The notes below the pieces were generated by a model. That model saw only the letters and a program-made list of their open reading frames with translations. It did not search any database and was not told the origin of the DNA. From NCBI GenBank assembly GCA_007644065.1, contig VJWN01000010.1:1364001-1428000 (forward strand): a stretch of 64,000 bases of DNA, written 5' to 3'. A program made the translations under genes and the position numbers. The first letter of the stretch is position 1; every line of letters begins with the position of its first letter. Shown here piece by piece: positions 12,986 through 25,928 of this stretch. This stretch comes from Margaritispora aquatica (lineage: Eukaryota; Ascomycota; Leotiomycetes; Helotiales; Discinellaceae).

Positions 12986-14295
12986 GGTATAGCGGGATGG
13001 CGGGTGAAGTTCGTGAGTTCTCATGAAAGCACGATGGTGATGCTTGGCGATGTGGCTTGAGGGACAGAGGGGTCTGACTACTGCGAGACCAACACGCCAT
13101 TGCGAAGATCAAAAAAGTTTGACGAATGATCTGATACTTAGCTGTGATACTGTCGAAGTCAATTGTGCCGTTTTTGACTTTTTACGCCTGCCTGTACTGG
13201 TAGGGCAAATCGGCGAGCATTCCCGCGTGGCGTCTTTCGACTTGGCGTTGACTACTACTGTACTGCAGAGGGCTGGCTGACAACTAGAATAGCAATTTGG
13301 TAATAATAGGTTAGCACGGTTAGTAATGATGGATGGAGGGGGGAACTTTGAAGCTTGGCCGCCACCATGGAATTGAGATTCACTGGACGACTCATCAAGC
13401 GATGTCGTTTCCGCCTTGATGCATTGTCCAATATAATCCTCTGCCACGCCATGCCATGCTATGCCCTGCCCTGGCCTGCTATGCAGGACGACGACGAGAG
13501 AAATGGCGTATGGCATGGAGGGTCGGCAAGTCTAGGCAAAGAAGATAAACGGATTGCAGAGGTGCATGTCAAAGTCTTTAAAAATGCATTCACTTTCGGT
13601 CAGGAACGGACATTTTCGATGGGAGCATCAACTACCATAGTCGTAGAAAAGGGAATTCGAGATATGATGCTTACAAGCTTTATAAACATTGCCTAGCTAA
13701 CACAGTAGGTGATAAATAGGTGGGAGACTGAAGTTTGTAAGGTAGATAGATATTTCTCATCGTGCTAGGGGATACTTATGCCCATGTAATTGACACGATA
13801 TGAGTAGAACTACTGGCAGAACCAGGCGGTAAGTTAGAACTTACGAGTTCAAGTTATTTGTACAACCATCCGTCAAATTATAACGTTAAGCCTATTTGGA
13901 CACACACTTGGAGAGAAATTCCCGTTTTTGGATTTCCCTCAATGAAGTTGTTTGGTTGTACTATACACTATACACTATGTGGAGTACTGTACTGTACTGT
14001 ACTGTATCGATGGAGCGATAGCGATAGCAACATCAACACCGGCACTGACACATCTTTGAAGAAGCTCTGTCCTGGTCAGTTTCGAGATCCAATGTTCATA
14101 TTAGTAGTGTTCAATTGGTTAGGATTCACATTCCCCCACATTAAAACAGCAAAACAGCAATTGTAAAACAAATGGAACTCTAGAACACCGCTATTTGGAA
14201 ATGGATTGATACATGGGATATTATCCAATAATAAATCTCCACTCAATGAGACCTTCTTATGTTCTACATGAGATGTTACTTTGTTCTTTATCCAA

Positions 14296-14296
14296 C

Positions 14297-14335
<39 letters not shown>

Positions 14336-14353
14336 TCTCTCTCTCTCTCTCTT
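14296..14353. repeat. Compound CT-CA-CT microsatellite
   Basis: A run of CT dinucleotides passes into CA dinucleotides and back into CT, about 58 bases in all, about 735 bases upstream of the Mga2-like start codon. The purine/pyrimidine asymmetry is strong on both flanks. Confidence 0.9.
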
Positions 14354-15087
14354 TACCTTATGATTCCCCCTCTAATATTTGCAACTTAAACTCTCTCCTT
14401 CTCTTTCTCTTTTCTCTTCCTAATTAGCAACTGAGGTCATTAGCAGCTAGTGTCCGACGTCTAAAGTATAGTGAATCAAAAGCCAAACATTTCACTCGCC
14501 CAGGTTCTCTAGTCGAAGTCACCACCCCCCCTTAGTGGTGGCTAGGTAGGGTAGTGCGCCGTGCACCCACAACTGCAACTCCACTTCTATCTGAGCGACA
14601 CAAACTTTAGAACTTGACAATCTGGCGACCTTGTCTGTCTCTTTCTCTTTTGTCCTCCAAACTCGATCACCACCCATTTGCAGAAAGCAAGGGACCACGG
14701 GGTATACAGGGTCGACAAACCGAACAAAAAGAATATTTGCTTGGTGGAAGACAGAGTTAGTGTAGCGGTGACGAGTCTTGGAACCCTCAAGAAGCGCGAA
14801 CGTCACGTCAATCCAGCCTTCTCCCCTCTCAACCTCATCTCCTCCCACACTCAACCATCGACGACAAGCGCGACCCTTCGAGAGTCGAGGAATAATTGAA
14901 AACAACTGCTTATTTCCCGACGGCATTATCGATTGAGAGGTTGGAGATTGTTAAACTGCGATCAATAACTAGGCAGCGGACTATTCGGCCTTGCACTGGC
15001 GATCGAAACAAATCCATCTGTGTTCAAGGCACACACGCCTACAACTTCCAGCTCACAAGAGTCGATATCGCAGACTCGGAGGAGGCC

Positions 15088-18000
15088 ATGTCGTCTGCGG
15101 AGCAAGCTCCCTACTCTGCGAGTCCAGCGCCATTTTTCATTGATTCAGAGATGTCAGAGATGTCAACGGACATTGACTTCGACCTTTTCGTATCTCAACA
15201 ATCTGGCCAGGACACGAATAATTTGAACAACCATTTGCCGGACGACTCTCTTTTTGGAAATACTGGATTTTTACCAGATCTCGAGTCCCCAGCTGCACAT
15301 TGCAAGAACTCGATTCCCGATCAAGGCGCTGTACTTGATACACATTTTCAGCACTCACTGCCAACGCCTTCGTTGGCTTCCCCAGCAGGATCTTCAGGCG
15401 ACTCATCTTCAGAATCGTCGGCTGGTTCGAAGCGGAAATCAAGTTCAGAGTCCTCGAGATCAGCCTTCACTTCCGACCTAAATATGAACGACGATACAGA
15501 ATCTTTATTTTGGAAAACTGAGGATATGATGTTGCAGGATGCAAACCTTGCAGATTACAGTGCAAATATGGATCCAGCATATCTATTCAACGACAAAACA
15601 ATGGAAAAGGATTTCGATTTTGACAGTGCAGCGAACACCCCAAGCCCATTCGCCCTTTCGTCACCCGGGATGCCAACAAGGAATTATGAACTACCAAGAA
15701 AGACATTTCCTGCGATGAAATCCAAAAGCAGTGGAAAAGCACCGTCCGTAAGTGTTGTGAACTGAAGAACCTTGTGGACCAAAACTGATTTGTTGTAGCA
15801 ACATTCAGTTTCACATTCGATGACTGGAATGACCAATTCTAGATCCCGGGAAGCTTCTCCTTATTCTACCATGATTAAAAGCCAGGAATCATCGCCAAAT
15901 GCCTTCTTCAATCACTCTCCTTCTCCGATCACCACCGGAAACAATTACGTTAATGGCCCCATGCTTGGTGGGCCCCAACCTCAGAGCTGGTTTGGTGGCA
16001 TTAAGAACGCATTTTCCAACAATGGTGGTGTGCCATTTATGTCGCCAAATCAAGGTTTTGGTCAGCAGCAAATGCCAGCCATGCCACCATTTACACAGTT
16101 TCCAAACATGGGTATCCCTATCAAACCATCGCTCCAGATTTACCCTATTCCATTGAAGTCTCGCGTGGAAACTCAAATTCCAATCAAGATGATACTTTTC
16201 CCACTGCCACCTGGTATTGTCAAGCTCCATCTTCCGACACATACTATCTCGAAACCAAAATTACTCGCCAAGCCGACCCCCGAACGTTCCCAAGATACAC
16301 TAGAGCTGTACACAATGTTGGTTTGCACGAGTGCTATGCAAAACCCAGAACTCAGGAAGAAGGCCTTTGCACGAGCTGCTGGTAACCAAGTTTCAAGAGC
16401 GCCCTCACCGAGTGAGAAAGATTCTGAAGTGGATGAAGAGAATAAACCAGCTAATGGCGGGACTGTCACAATTTGCGCCGGTTGTATTCAGAGAGAAAGG
16501 AAACGAGCAGCACGGAAGAAAATCAAAAAGGTGGAAGAAGAGGAATCTTGGCATCAGGATGAGCATAGACGTGTAATTGTTTTCAACACACATGAGGTGA
16601 AGGAGTGGCAAACACCTTCACCTCAACCGCCATCGGAAGCAACTGGCAATGCTCCAGAACCACATGTACCAGAAAACTCATACCAGGTGGATGCTCCTAT
16701 GCGCATTGCTTGTTACTGTCGCCATCAGAACGAAAAGATCGGATTCCAAGTGATTTTTACCATCAAAGACTCACAAGATCGGGTCGTTGCCCAGGCTATG
16801 ACCACTTCCATCATGATTACGGACGACCACAAGACACATTTACCACCTTCATTGCCTACACAAACCTCGGTTGGATCTGATGATCAGCTATACACGGGAC
16901 CTACCGTATTGCCTGCGGCTCCCATATTCGAGGTCCCACTCGCTAGTGCTCCAGCTCTCAGCATGCCACCTCCAAGTGCCTCTCAGGTAGCTACACAGCG
17001 AGATTTTGATACACGCTTCCATTTGGCGAACAATCCAGCACCTGTGTCTAATCCTTCTGCTACTACGTCAGCAACCATGACGCCGCGTAACATATCTCGT
17101 CAATCCTCACCAACAACTTCCTCAGGACCGGTATCGAAGAAGCGAAAAGCAAATAGTCCCGGAAAAGTACCTAGTGGACTAGCAATGACCAGGCTACCAT
17201 CGGACGACGTGGATGCCCAAGGTCCATTAAATACTTCCATGAGCGCTTCCACATCAGCTGCTGCATCTCCCTACAGTCCTCATATGCCCAGTTTTGCGTT
17301 ATCCGAAAATCCCTTTGGCCAGATTCCAAACAATGTCCAACATAACCCACACCAATTCCTCACTGGTCCTCCCACACCAAATAGCAATGATCAAGTATTC
17401 TTTACAGGGGTAAACCGTTCACATTCAGTGGATAATCTTGCAATGCAACAACACATGTATTCTGCACCCGCATCGGCACACCCAAGCAGAGCCCCTAGTC
17501 CTAACAGCATGCGATCCTTGGAAATCTTTCGGCAACAGCAACAACAGCAGATCGTAGCACAATCGCATGGGATGTACAACATGCCGTTGCCAATCAATTC
17601 CCGTGGCCAGCCGACCATAAATAAGTTAATTCCTAATGAAGGTCCTAAATCTGGAGGAATTGAAGTTACCTGTCTCGGAAGCGGTTTTTGTCAAGGTCTA
17701 GAAGTCATGTTCGGTGAGACGAAAGCCACAACAACAACCTTTTGGGGCGAAACATCGCTTGTGTGTCTATTGCCACCATCGGCATTTGCTGGTAGTGTAC
17801 CTGTTACTTTCATGCATCAACGTATGCAACCACAAATCTCAGGCTACGTTCCACCTGCTATTACCAAACAATCGATACTTTTCAAGTATATTGATGATGA
17901 TGAGCAACAGCTCATCAGAACAGCGCTCTCTGTACTGGGCCAAAAGATGACTGGGAAGCTTGAGGATGCCAGAGACATTGCAAGGAGAATTGTTGGTGGA

Positions 18001-19534
18001 GACGGAGGCTCATCCTGGGGCAACTCGTCAACTGGGCACTCATCTAGTGGTGGTGGCTCAAACCAACAGGTCACTGGCTTTAACGCTGCCACCTTCGGAG
18101 TTGACGTTGAAGCTACCATTCTCAGGTGTTTAGACTTGATTGACTTGGACGACAGTCCTTACATGCCCCGGCTGAACTTGAGGAGACCCAACGGACAGAC
18201 CATGCTTCACTTGGCCTGCTCAATGGGCCTCAATCGGGTTGTAGCTGGATTGCTTGCCAGAGGTGCCAATCCAGAAGCTCGTGACAAAGGGGGTTTCACC
18301 CCGATGCATTTTGCTGCACTCAACGGCCACACGCAAATCATACGACGACTCATGCTAAGTAACGCTGATCCTAATGCACGAAGTCGCCAAGGATACAGAC
18401 CAGCAGATATGACGACCTCAGAAGACGTCGCTCGTGCTGCTCGACATATCAAATACCATTCCAGGAATCGGAGTGGCTCCTCATTGAGAAGCAAAACAAG
18501 CAGCGCAACATCGTTGCGGTCATTATGGGAGCCAGAAGCTTCGTCTTCAGCAGCCGATATTGCAGGTTTCAGCGAAGACAGCGATGTGAGGGACAATGAG
18601 TACGAGGACGATGATGACGATGATGATGCTGCTCACGATGGAGCTTTCTGGATGAGATCGAGACGTTCAAGCATACAAAATATCTTGCGAAAAGAGTCAA
18701 TCGATAAGGCAGATCCTGTACCTGAGCTTCCAAACATCAACATTACAGAGCCAGCCACGTCAAACGCAGCCGTGACTGCATTCAAGGACCAAATCACGGC
18801 CCATTTCCAACAGCTCCAGCAGACTATGCACGCGAACTTCTTGAACATGCCACAAAGGCTACAAATGCCACAGATGCTACAGATGCCGCAGATGCCTCAG
18901 ATGCCACGACTTGATATGATGCCAGCTCTCCCAGATTATCACGCTTATCTACAAACTCAACCAATGGTTCGACGCATTAGCAACTTGGTTGGAACCACAC
19001 GACCTGATGGTGCTAAGGAGCAAGATTACAACTGGTGGCAAGTCATATCTGGCAACGTTCCAGCTGCTCCCCCAGCATATGAGGAAATATATCCACAAGA
19101 GGAGCTTGATACGAAGAAAGCATCGGCTACTCAAGCGGCAGCGGATACTATCGCAGACGACAAGTGTATAGAACTCTTCGATCAACCTCAAACTGCCACT
19201 CAAGCCGTGGCCCAAAAGAAGCCAATAAAGCTGAGCACAGTCAGAATCGGTCAGAATCATGTCATCACTCGCGAGCAGCAAGATCAACTACGGTTAGCTC
19301 ATGCCGAGAAGGTGAAACGGTTCAGTAGAGATCGTAATCTGTTTTTCATATGGGTAAGCCAATTCCTAGCGTCTTAATACTATGTCATGACTAATTTGAT
19401 TGCAGCTTCCTATCCTGACTCTGATCATCTCCGCGATGCTTTGGAACCGCGTGCCGCAGGCTTATGCTGGTGCGACGGCATTCATGGAATCCTTACGCAA
19501 CCGCCGCGACGAGGGCCGCATTATCGAAGCGTGA
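15088..19534 (+). CDS. mga2: Mga2/Spt23-like ER membrane-anchored transcription factor
   Basis: Large regulator of the family that is held in the ER membrane and released by ubiquitin-proteasome processing to activate fatty-acid desaturase and hypoxia genes. Exons 15088-15747, 15799-19353 and 19406-19534 give 1447 residues. The order is: Ser/Asn-rich acidic N-terminus; a conserved block near 290-500 with a Cys-containing linker; an IPT/TIG immunoglobulin-like DNA-binding fold at about 827-914 (INKLIPNEGPKSGGIEV); two to three ankyrin repeats at about 1016-1100 (NGQTMLHLACSMGL, GGFTPMHFAALNGH); an acidic Asp run; a short QMP repeat near 1236-1259; and a single hydrophobic segment near 1400-1424 spanning the last intron, followed by a short basic tail. 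That end anchor identifies Mga2/Spt23 rather than other ankyrin proteins. The start is the first ATG in the open frame. Confidence 0.93.
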
Positions 19535-21037
19535 AGATTCAAACACATCTCGTGTACGAAGATACGATAGCGTTTCAGCCTTATATGTTGTTCAATTTAC
19601 AAGGAAGTCAAAAGAAAAATTAATAAGCCAGGCATTTTTCTGTCTTTTGGGTACCGGCTGGCTGGTGGCGTCTAGGCTGCCTTTCTTCGACTTGAAAAGG
19701 GTCGTATCATTCATTCTTTTGGGGCAGGCGTTGTCAAAAACAAATTGGGAATGGATATCCAGGAGTCAAGGATACGCATGTTCATGAGTGTGAACTCATT
19801 CACCTTTTCGAAAGGCGTTGCAGGTCGGGTTTGGTCGGGTTGGGTTGGCTTATATATCACCACGGATGGGACCAACGAATCTCCTTGGTCAGCCATATAT
19901 ATTATTATTTTCTTGTGTTAGACTAGCTTTACATTTCTTTCTGCACCCCACCTATTCCCGTCTTTGTCTTTTTCTCTGCAGCAGATTGATCCTGCAACCT
20001 CCTATTGCATGGTGGTTTTTCTTCTCGTAGGAGGGGGAGGGGGTCGTGGGGAATAAATATTCTGGGGTTAATGGGCCGAATTAGTCACTACGGACATATG
20101 GACGACCGTGGTCAAAAAGGACGGAAGAATGGGAAATTTGTATGTACATAAGGAAAGAGGAAGACGGAAAGAGAGAAAGAGAGAGAGCGCAAAGAAGAGA
20201 GGGCAAGAGAGGCCAGATACGTTGATTTACTCAAGTCTGTCTATCTACTTTCTAATTTAGCAAGACGTCGGTCTGCCACTTAGTTAGGCAACCGGGCAGC
20301 TACCTACCAGCAACGAAGCAATCATCGTCACATATGTTCGTGCCTGAAGAAGTCTTTGTTCATTTCATACATTCATGCTGATTTTCTGTGCCTGTAATCA
20401 TGCTGACTGACTGACTGTCTGACTGAGTGGTCAAAGGTCACGCTATCGCCATGCCATGATGCCATCTCAATCTTCCTTCCATTCATTCATTCCCCCCATC
20501 TCCATGCAAGACGCAAGGCGTAAATGCCAAAGAACGCCAACCAACCCTATTATCATGAAGTGCGTACCAGTGAGCCATGAACCGAAAAAGAATCAAAATG
20601 AAGCAACCAAATCAATCCGCTCGCTCGCTCGCTCGCTTCGCTTTGCAATCACTAAAATAGACAAGAAATGCAAGATGCCAAGCTAAACTAAGTAGAAAGA
20701 CCATTCTGTGGTGAAATCAAGAACGCCCAGCTCTCTTCCCCCCGGTCCTGGCCTCTCAAAGATGGCCCATTAAGCACATCTGTAAAGCAAGTAAATGCAA
20801 GCATAGCCACGAAATGAATGTCCTAACCACCCACAGGCGCAAAGCAATGCATGTGGGTGAAGATGGAGAGGAAGAATGGGCAAAAGCAAATAGCCAACTG
20901 TACAAAACTCATAACTCATAAAATAAGGGCGCTTCGCTTGGTGGGCATGGCGCGAATGAACCTCTGTCTCATTATCTCGTCTCTCATATTGTATTCTCAG
21001 GGAGAGAAAAGTGCGACTCATGTATGTCCAGTAACAT
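19535..21037. other. Convergent 3' spacer between the Mga2-like gene and a minus-strand gene
   Basis: Both flanking genes end here, so this is probably shared 3' untranslated sequence and terminators. GA-rich stretches occur near 20155-20215 and a CGCT repeat near 20620-20636. No coding frame is supported. Confidence 0.6.
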
Positions 21038-23628
21038 TTAGAAGACATCTTCAGGCCACTCGAAAGGCTTCTTCTCATCGGCATCCTGCTTCACTGGGGA
21101 ATGAGCTCTCGACTTAGTCAGCTTCTTGTGGCCAACGTGAGATTGGGGCTTGGAAATGATGACGGTCGCCGAAGTAGCAGTGCTGATGACTTCCCCATTG
21201 GCAAGACGGATGTTCTTGGGCAGAGGTGGCATAGGTGGAACACCAGGCTCGGTGTTCGGGTCAGCGCTGTACACCAGGTTGTGAGGATCATAGCGACCAC
21301 TAGAGGAAGCAGATACACGGGATCCAGCTTTGGGGTTGGAAGTTGGTTGGTTTTCATACTTCATTCCCAGGAAAGTGGATGATGAAGGTGGAGATTCTGC
21401 TGATTGCTGGGTCGTTTGTTCCATGGCAGGTTGCACTTTGCTCAATTTTCGTGCTGTAGGCTGTGAGTTCGACGTAGACATTCCCTGTAGGCTGGGTCTT
21501 CTTGGGACAGCTTGAGCACTCGCACCATTTGGTCTGAGCTTGATTCGTTGCGCCGAAGTACGCACGTTTTGAGGTGAAGTTTGAGCCTTGCCAGGAGTAT
21601 TAGGCGTAGTCTTCTGTAACTTGCTTGGTCGAACCAGACTGGTGGGAGTGTTCTGCTTCAGTGGCTTTGGGGTCTCCATTTTGATTTCAGCCTCCTCAGA
21701 ATCCTCCTCGTCCTCAGAAGGCTTGTAACTTCCACCATCATTAGCCAGGCCGGAGAAAGCACTTTTCCTCTTCTTGACTGGAGTTCCTTTAGGGAGAGGG
21801 GCTCTTGCAGACATACGGTCCAAGTCAATGCTAGCACGAGCCTTGGTTACATCATCTTTTAGTGGAGAAGATCCGGTAGCAGGATCAGCAATACTAGTGG
21901 CTTCCTCTACCAGCGGGGTCTTTCTCGACAATCTATGATCTTGAACCCCCCGACTATTTTCAATCTCTGGCTCAATTTCGATGCTACGGATGATAACCTC
22001 TGGGTGCATATCACCCAGTGATACCGCAGTGGTTTTGACGTCTGACATGGTGGGGGCATCTTTAATACTATGATTCTCAAAGCCAGGTCTATCGATCTTA
22101 TCATCATCATCTGGATCAACGTAGCCGCTTAAAAGCCGCTCAGATGGCAAAGAAGCCATCGCACCTGGGACAAATCGTGATCTGCCGACTCGCTCGTGGT
22201 GAGCTGCCGGGAAAGAAGGTACAGGTTCATGGAGAGCGTCAGAAAGCTGTCTACGAGCTGCTTCTAGCTTGCCTTCCAGGTCGCTGACACGCTTGACTAG
22301 CTTCTGCTGCTTTTGAAGGTCTTTTCGAGACGGCATCCGACGTGCTTGGTGGTCAAGATCTGCAGATGAAGAAGAATATGCCAAACTCTCTTTGCTCTCT
22401 CCAACGAAGGACTTCTTGATATTTGCTATGGATGGCTTCTTGAAACGGCCACTGAGATTTGAAAGGGATCCTCGCTTAAACATGGAGGACTTGCTGGGTG
22501 AAGAGGTATCTGAATGGGCCACAGATCCAGAAAGAGTTGAGGGAGCTGGGCTGTATCCTCTCGCCGAGTGTTTGATTGCAGGGGTTTCGAGAAAGACTCG
22601 TCCCATTCTCTTGTTTTCCCTAGAGGTCTCTCTCGAGTATCTAGAATTTGAGACATTCTCTCTTGAGGTCTCTCGAGAGTGCCTGGAATTCGAGATGTTC
22701 TCCCTGGAGGTGTCTCTCGAGTATCTGGGATACCCGTCGTTCTCTCCAAACCCAATCCCCGAATCGTGTTTTGATGCCGATGCCCTCTTGTCAGGCGACT
22801 GCACAGGTTGGTAAGCAGTATGAGAAATGTGCGCAGCATCCCTGAAGCGACCAGATTCCTTTAGCTCACGATATATCCGCTCAGCTTTCTCCTTGCTCTC
22901 CCTAAGTGACTTGGCGTGTGCACTTTCCTCAACTTCAATCTCATGCTTGTCCTTGGACCATATCTTCCAATTGGTAGGGTTGAATGTAGAAGCAATCGAT
23001 TTGCCAAAGCGGTATATGGAGTGTCTGTTTGTCTCGATCCTCGAAGACAGTGCCGAGTCTCTTCCTCCAACATCGGCATCGTATTGGCTTAAGAACTCCT
23101 CCTGGCTCCCGAGAAATGGGGTAGGTGGTTGCTTGCTGACTCGATCATTCATACTGCCCTCCAAGAATTTTGATGGGCGAGTATTTGGACTGAGTCGTCT
23201 GGAGGACGGAGTTTGAGAGTTTCGGTTTCTTAGAGGAGCTCTGTTTGAAGGAGCGTCCCGAGGAACCTGGGGATTTGAAAGAGGCCATTCAGCAGATTTG
23301 TAACGCTTGCCCGTTGGAGTATCCTCATCGTCATTCTCAAGCTGCACAGTAATATTCTCTCCTTGCTCTTCATGTCTTTCCAGATCACGGTTGCTAAACA
23401 ATCTCTTTGCACCTGCACCTGCCGTTGGAGAAGTAGGCTTAGGGTAATGTAAAGATCTTTCCGCAGATTCCCCAAGGGAAGGACCCGATAGTCTATTCTG
23501 TGGGAAAGTTAGCTCTTGGCCTTGTACCAAAATATCATATCTGAAGCAAGGGATGCGGGTAGCTGCATCTGTGCAAACAGAATAGGAAGATCAGGTTCTT
23601 TGAGACTCACCCTCTCTGTGGTTGACAT
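21038..23628 (-). CDS. Conserved basic low-complexity protein, probably nuclear, function unknown
   Basis: Not recognised with confidence. The main exon runs 23568 to 21038 and encodes roughly 840 residues rich in Ser, Arg, Lys and Pro. It contains basic clusters such as KGTPVKKRKSAF, a helical segment AKSLRESKEKAERIYRELKE, a coiled coil near LVKRVSDLEGKLEAARRQL, a 14-residue tandem repeat, and a well-formed C-terminus ending KPFEWPEDVF. The composition suggests a nuclear or chromatin/RNA-associated protein. The likely first exon, ATG at 23628 reading MSTTER, is followed by a perfect GTGAGT donor. Joining it to the acceptor before 23568 is out of frame by one base, although the second exon reads DAATRIPCFRYDIL in the correct frame. 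The start is therefore unresolved. An indel in the GGG run at the donor would explain it. Confidence 0.75.
22613..22726 (-). repeat. In-frame 42-bp tandem repeat encoding 14-residue units
   Basis: Two full units and one partial unit (14+14+10 residues) of the pattern RxSR[D/E]TSREN[I/V]SNS inside the basic protein gene. The copies differ at few residues, and the nucleotide copies are visibly similar, so the expansion is fairly recent. Confidence 0.85.
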
Positions 23629-25928
23629 TGCTGAAGAGTCTGCGGTAAACTTTTAATGTTTTGCTATGCCCAAGTTTGTGTTTTGTTTATTTCAGCATCT
23701 GCAAAGCCCGTGTTTGGTGTTTTGGTGGAATATTGTCAGCCTTGTTGTTTACCTCTGTTGTTGTTATTCCGGACAAGGCTCCCCATGCCCCAATCAAAAT
23801 CGGAAATTCGAGGTTGAAAAGAACGAAAGGAAAGAAGAGCAACAACGAGAGAAAGAAAAGAAAGCACTCTCGAATTCTGAAGGTTTGAAAAGAACACAAA
23901 ACGTATTTTGAATTTTGAACACCGTCTCCGATTGAGGCTATATTGGGACTTGTTCTCCTCCTCCTGCCTCCTGCGTGATGCAATGCAGGTGAGGTTTCTG
24001 AGACAAAATGCTGGTGCGCGTTTCTTGAACTCAACGGCTCGCTAAGCTATTTTGGTTCCATCTAAATAGAGGGGCATGTAAGGGAACATTTCTCACGATT
24101 GGTATGATATTTCGAACTTCTTTGTTTCTTTTTCCTACCTTTTTTGAAATGGGAATAGCTAAAGTAAACAACATCGCAATGGTCAAAGTGCATGTCTGAA
24201 GCTTGATTCCAGAAACAAAGCTCAAGGATAATACAGCGACAATATATATATATATATATATGCCTTGGCATCAAAAACATCCTGAAGGAAGTATGATAGC
24301 TAATAAAGTCAGTATTTAAACTTCTATCTCTTTGCATTCCAGGTGGATAGAACTCCTGTCGTTCGAGGATTTGAAGATATTGGGTATGGGAGTTCGTCTG
24401 AATGGGAAAGATATACTTATGTTAGCATATTATTGTCATATTATGCCAACATCGAGATGCTCACCATAATGTCTATCATCCATTCTGCAATAGTCACACA
24501 CAACTCTACAATCTTATTCTTTCTTCTCAATTGGTAATCTTCAGATGAGCTTCCATTCCATATCATTGCGTGTCCATCTCATACAGTACTTACCGAGTCG
24601 ACACAACCATACATACATACCCAGCCAACCCCCCATGAGCCTAAAATACACCCCCACAAATCCAACAACCCCCATCCCAATTCCACTTCAGCCTCACTCT
24701 TTCAAATTTTCATAACTTCTTCCTCTGCATCACCAAAACCCCGAATCCTCACCCCCCCCCCCCCCCCCCAAAACAATTCTCAGCCCCATTACGACTCCAA
24801 ATCCCTAAGTGCCCTCACAAGCGAGAGTTCCCAATTCTCCCGATCCTCCCTATCTAGCAAGGAGAAGGAGGAGGACAAGGAGCAGCCTGGGGTCTGTTGC
24901 CGTTTCATCTCACCTCATCTCATCCCATCTCATCTTAGCTCATCCCCATCACATCTCTTCTCTTTTCCCAAAGCAAAGACCACAACCGCAGACCCCATCC
25001 ACTGATCTCCGCACCCTGTCCCGGCACAGGGACACCGAATTCCCGGGTCGGTGAGGAGAAGTGCAAAGTTTCATTCTTCAACGTGAGAATGTGCCGGTCC
25101 GAGTTTGCCTCCCAAAAGAGGTATAAGAACGGCCATGAATGAAAGCGTTGAGTTGAACTTCGGTTGTAACAGAGTGAGTGGTAGGAGTTTGATGAGCTAC
25201 TGTGAGAAAAAGAAAGGAAAATACATGCAGGTCGCACGATCCAAAGTTTCACCAAATTGTAACAAAGAGGAAAATGGTTATAACGATCATCGTTCAAGTT
25301 TACTAACATGCAATTGCCATACACATCTATGTTGTAGGCGCAGTTCCGTAGCAGTAGTCTCATGATTAACAAGACACACTAGCTCCTCCACCACATCTTT
25401 TCACAGCCTCAAAGCCAACCCTTGCCCATAAATTACAGAATGGTCACCAGCGCGCACACTTCCTAATTCCTATTTCCCTTGCTACCCATTTCTCCCAAAT
25501 AAAAACCTGTGCTCCCTAAGTACCCCAGAAATAACAAATTCGAATCCATAAACAAAAGAAAATATGCGGTCGTGTCGTTCGAATTGCAAAGATACACCAC
25601 ACCAAATCTAGCGATGTGCGTGTCAGGAGTAATCAAATCATGCTTTTTGTTCAAAAGTGACAAAAGCTCAAAGAGGCCGCCTGGGATCGTGCCTCTAATC
25701 AAGAACAAACGTCTGATGTCGAAGTGTCGTAATTTGTGCAGTTGAATGGTACCAAACCAGTGAGTTCGTGAATGCTGGATCGAAAGGAACAAATCGTGCG
25801 TGGTACCGAAATATGAATGTAAACCCTGTCCGTGAACTCCATCGGTACAACACAATCATGAATGATCCGGAACGCCATGATCCCAGCTTATCAACAGAAA
25901 CACAACAGAAGCAGCAAAAGTGTCAAAA
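23629..25928. other. Intergenic spacer between the basic-protein gene and veA
   Basis: Contains the promoter of the minus-strand basic-protein gene and the 3' side of veA. It includes an AT dinucleotide run at about 24242-24262 and a run of 18 C at 24752-24769 followed by A. A CATCT-type repeat lies near 24905-24945. No supported gene. Confidence 0.6.
24752..24769. repeat. Homopolymer C18 tract
   Basis: Eighteen consecutive C residues followed by a short A run. It is G-rich on the opposite strand and a likely place for length errors in an assembly. Confidence 0.9.

Larger units (their letters stand above)
10252..15087. other. 4.8-kb gene-free spacer rich in simple repeats
   Basis: No coding frame of recognisable family on either strand; open stretches are short and follow repeats. 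Visible elements are GAAGT-type repeats near 10950-10975, TAGA tetranucleotides at 11711-11731, GTGAGAG/GTGAGTG repeats at 12939-12985, GTACT repeats at 13984-14006 and a large CT/CA/CT tract at 14296-14353. The region from about 14500 to 15087 is presumably promoter and long 5' leader of the Mga2-like gene. The reading frame of that gene is open upstream to about 14896, but no in-frame ATG occurs before 15088. Confidence 0.6.

Noticed and set aside
14896..15087. N-terminal extension of the Mga2-like protein
   Set aside because: The frame is open but contains no ATG; the first ATG at 15088 is used.
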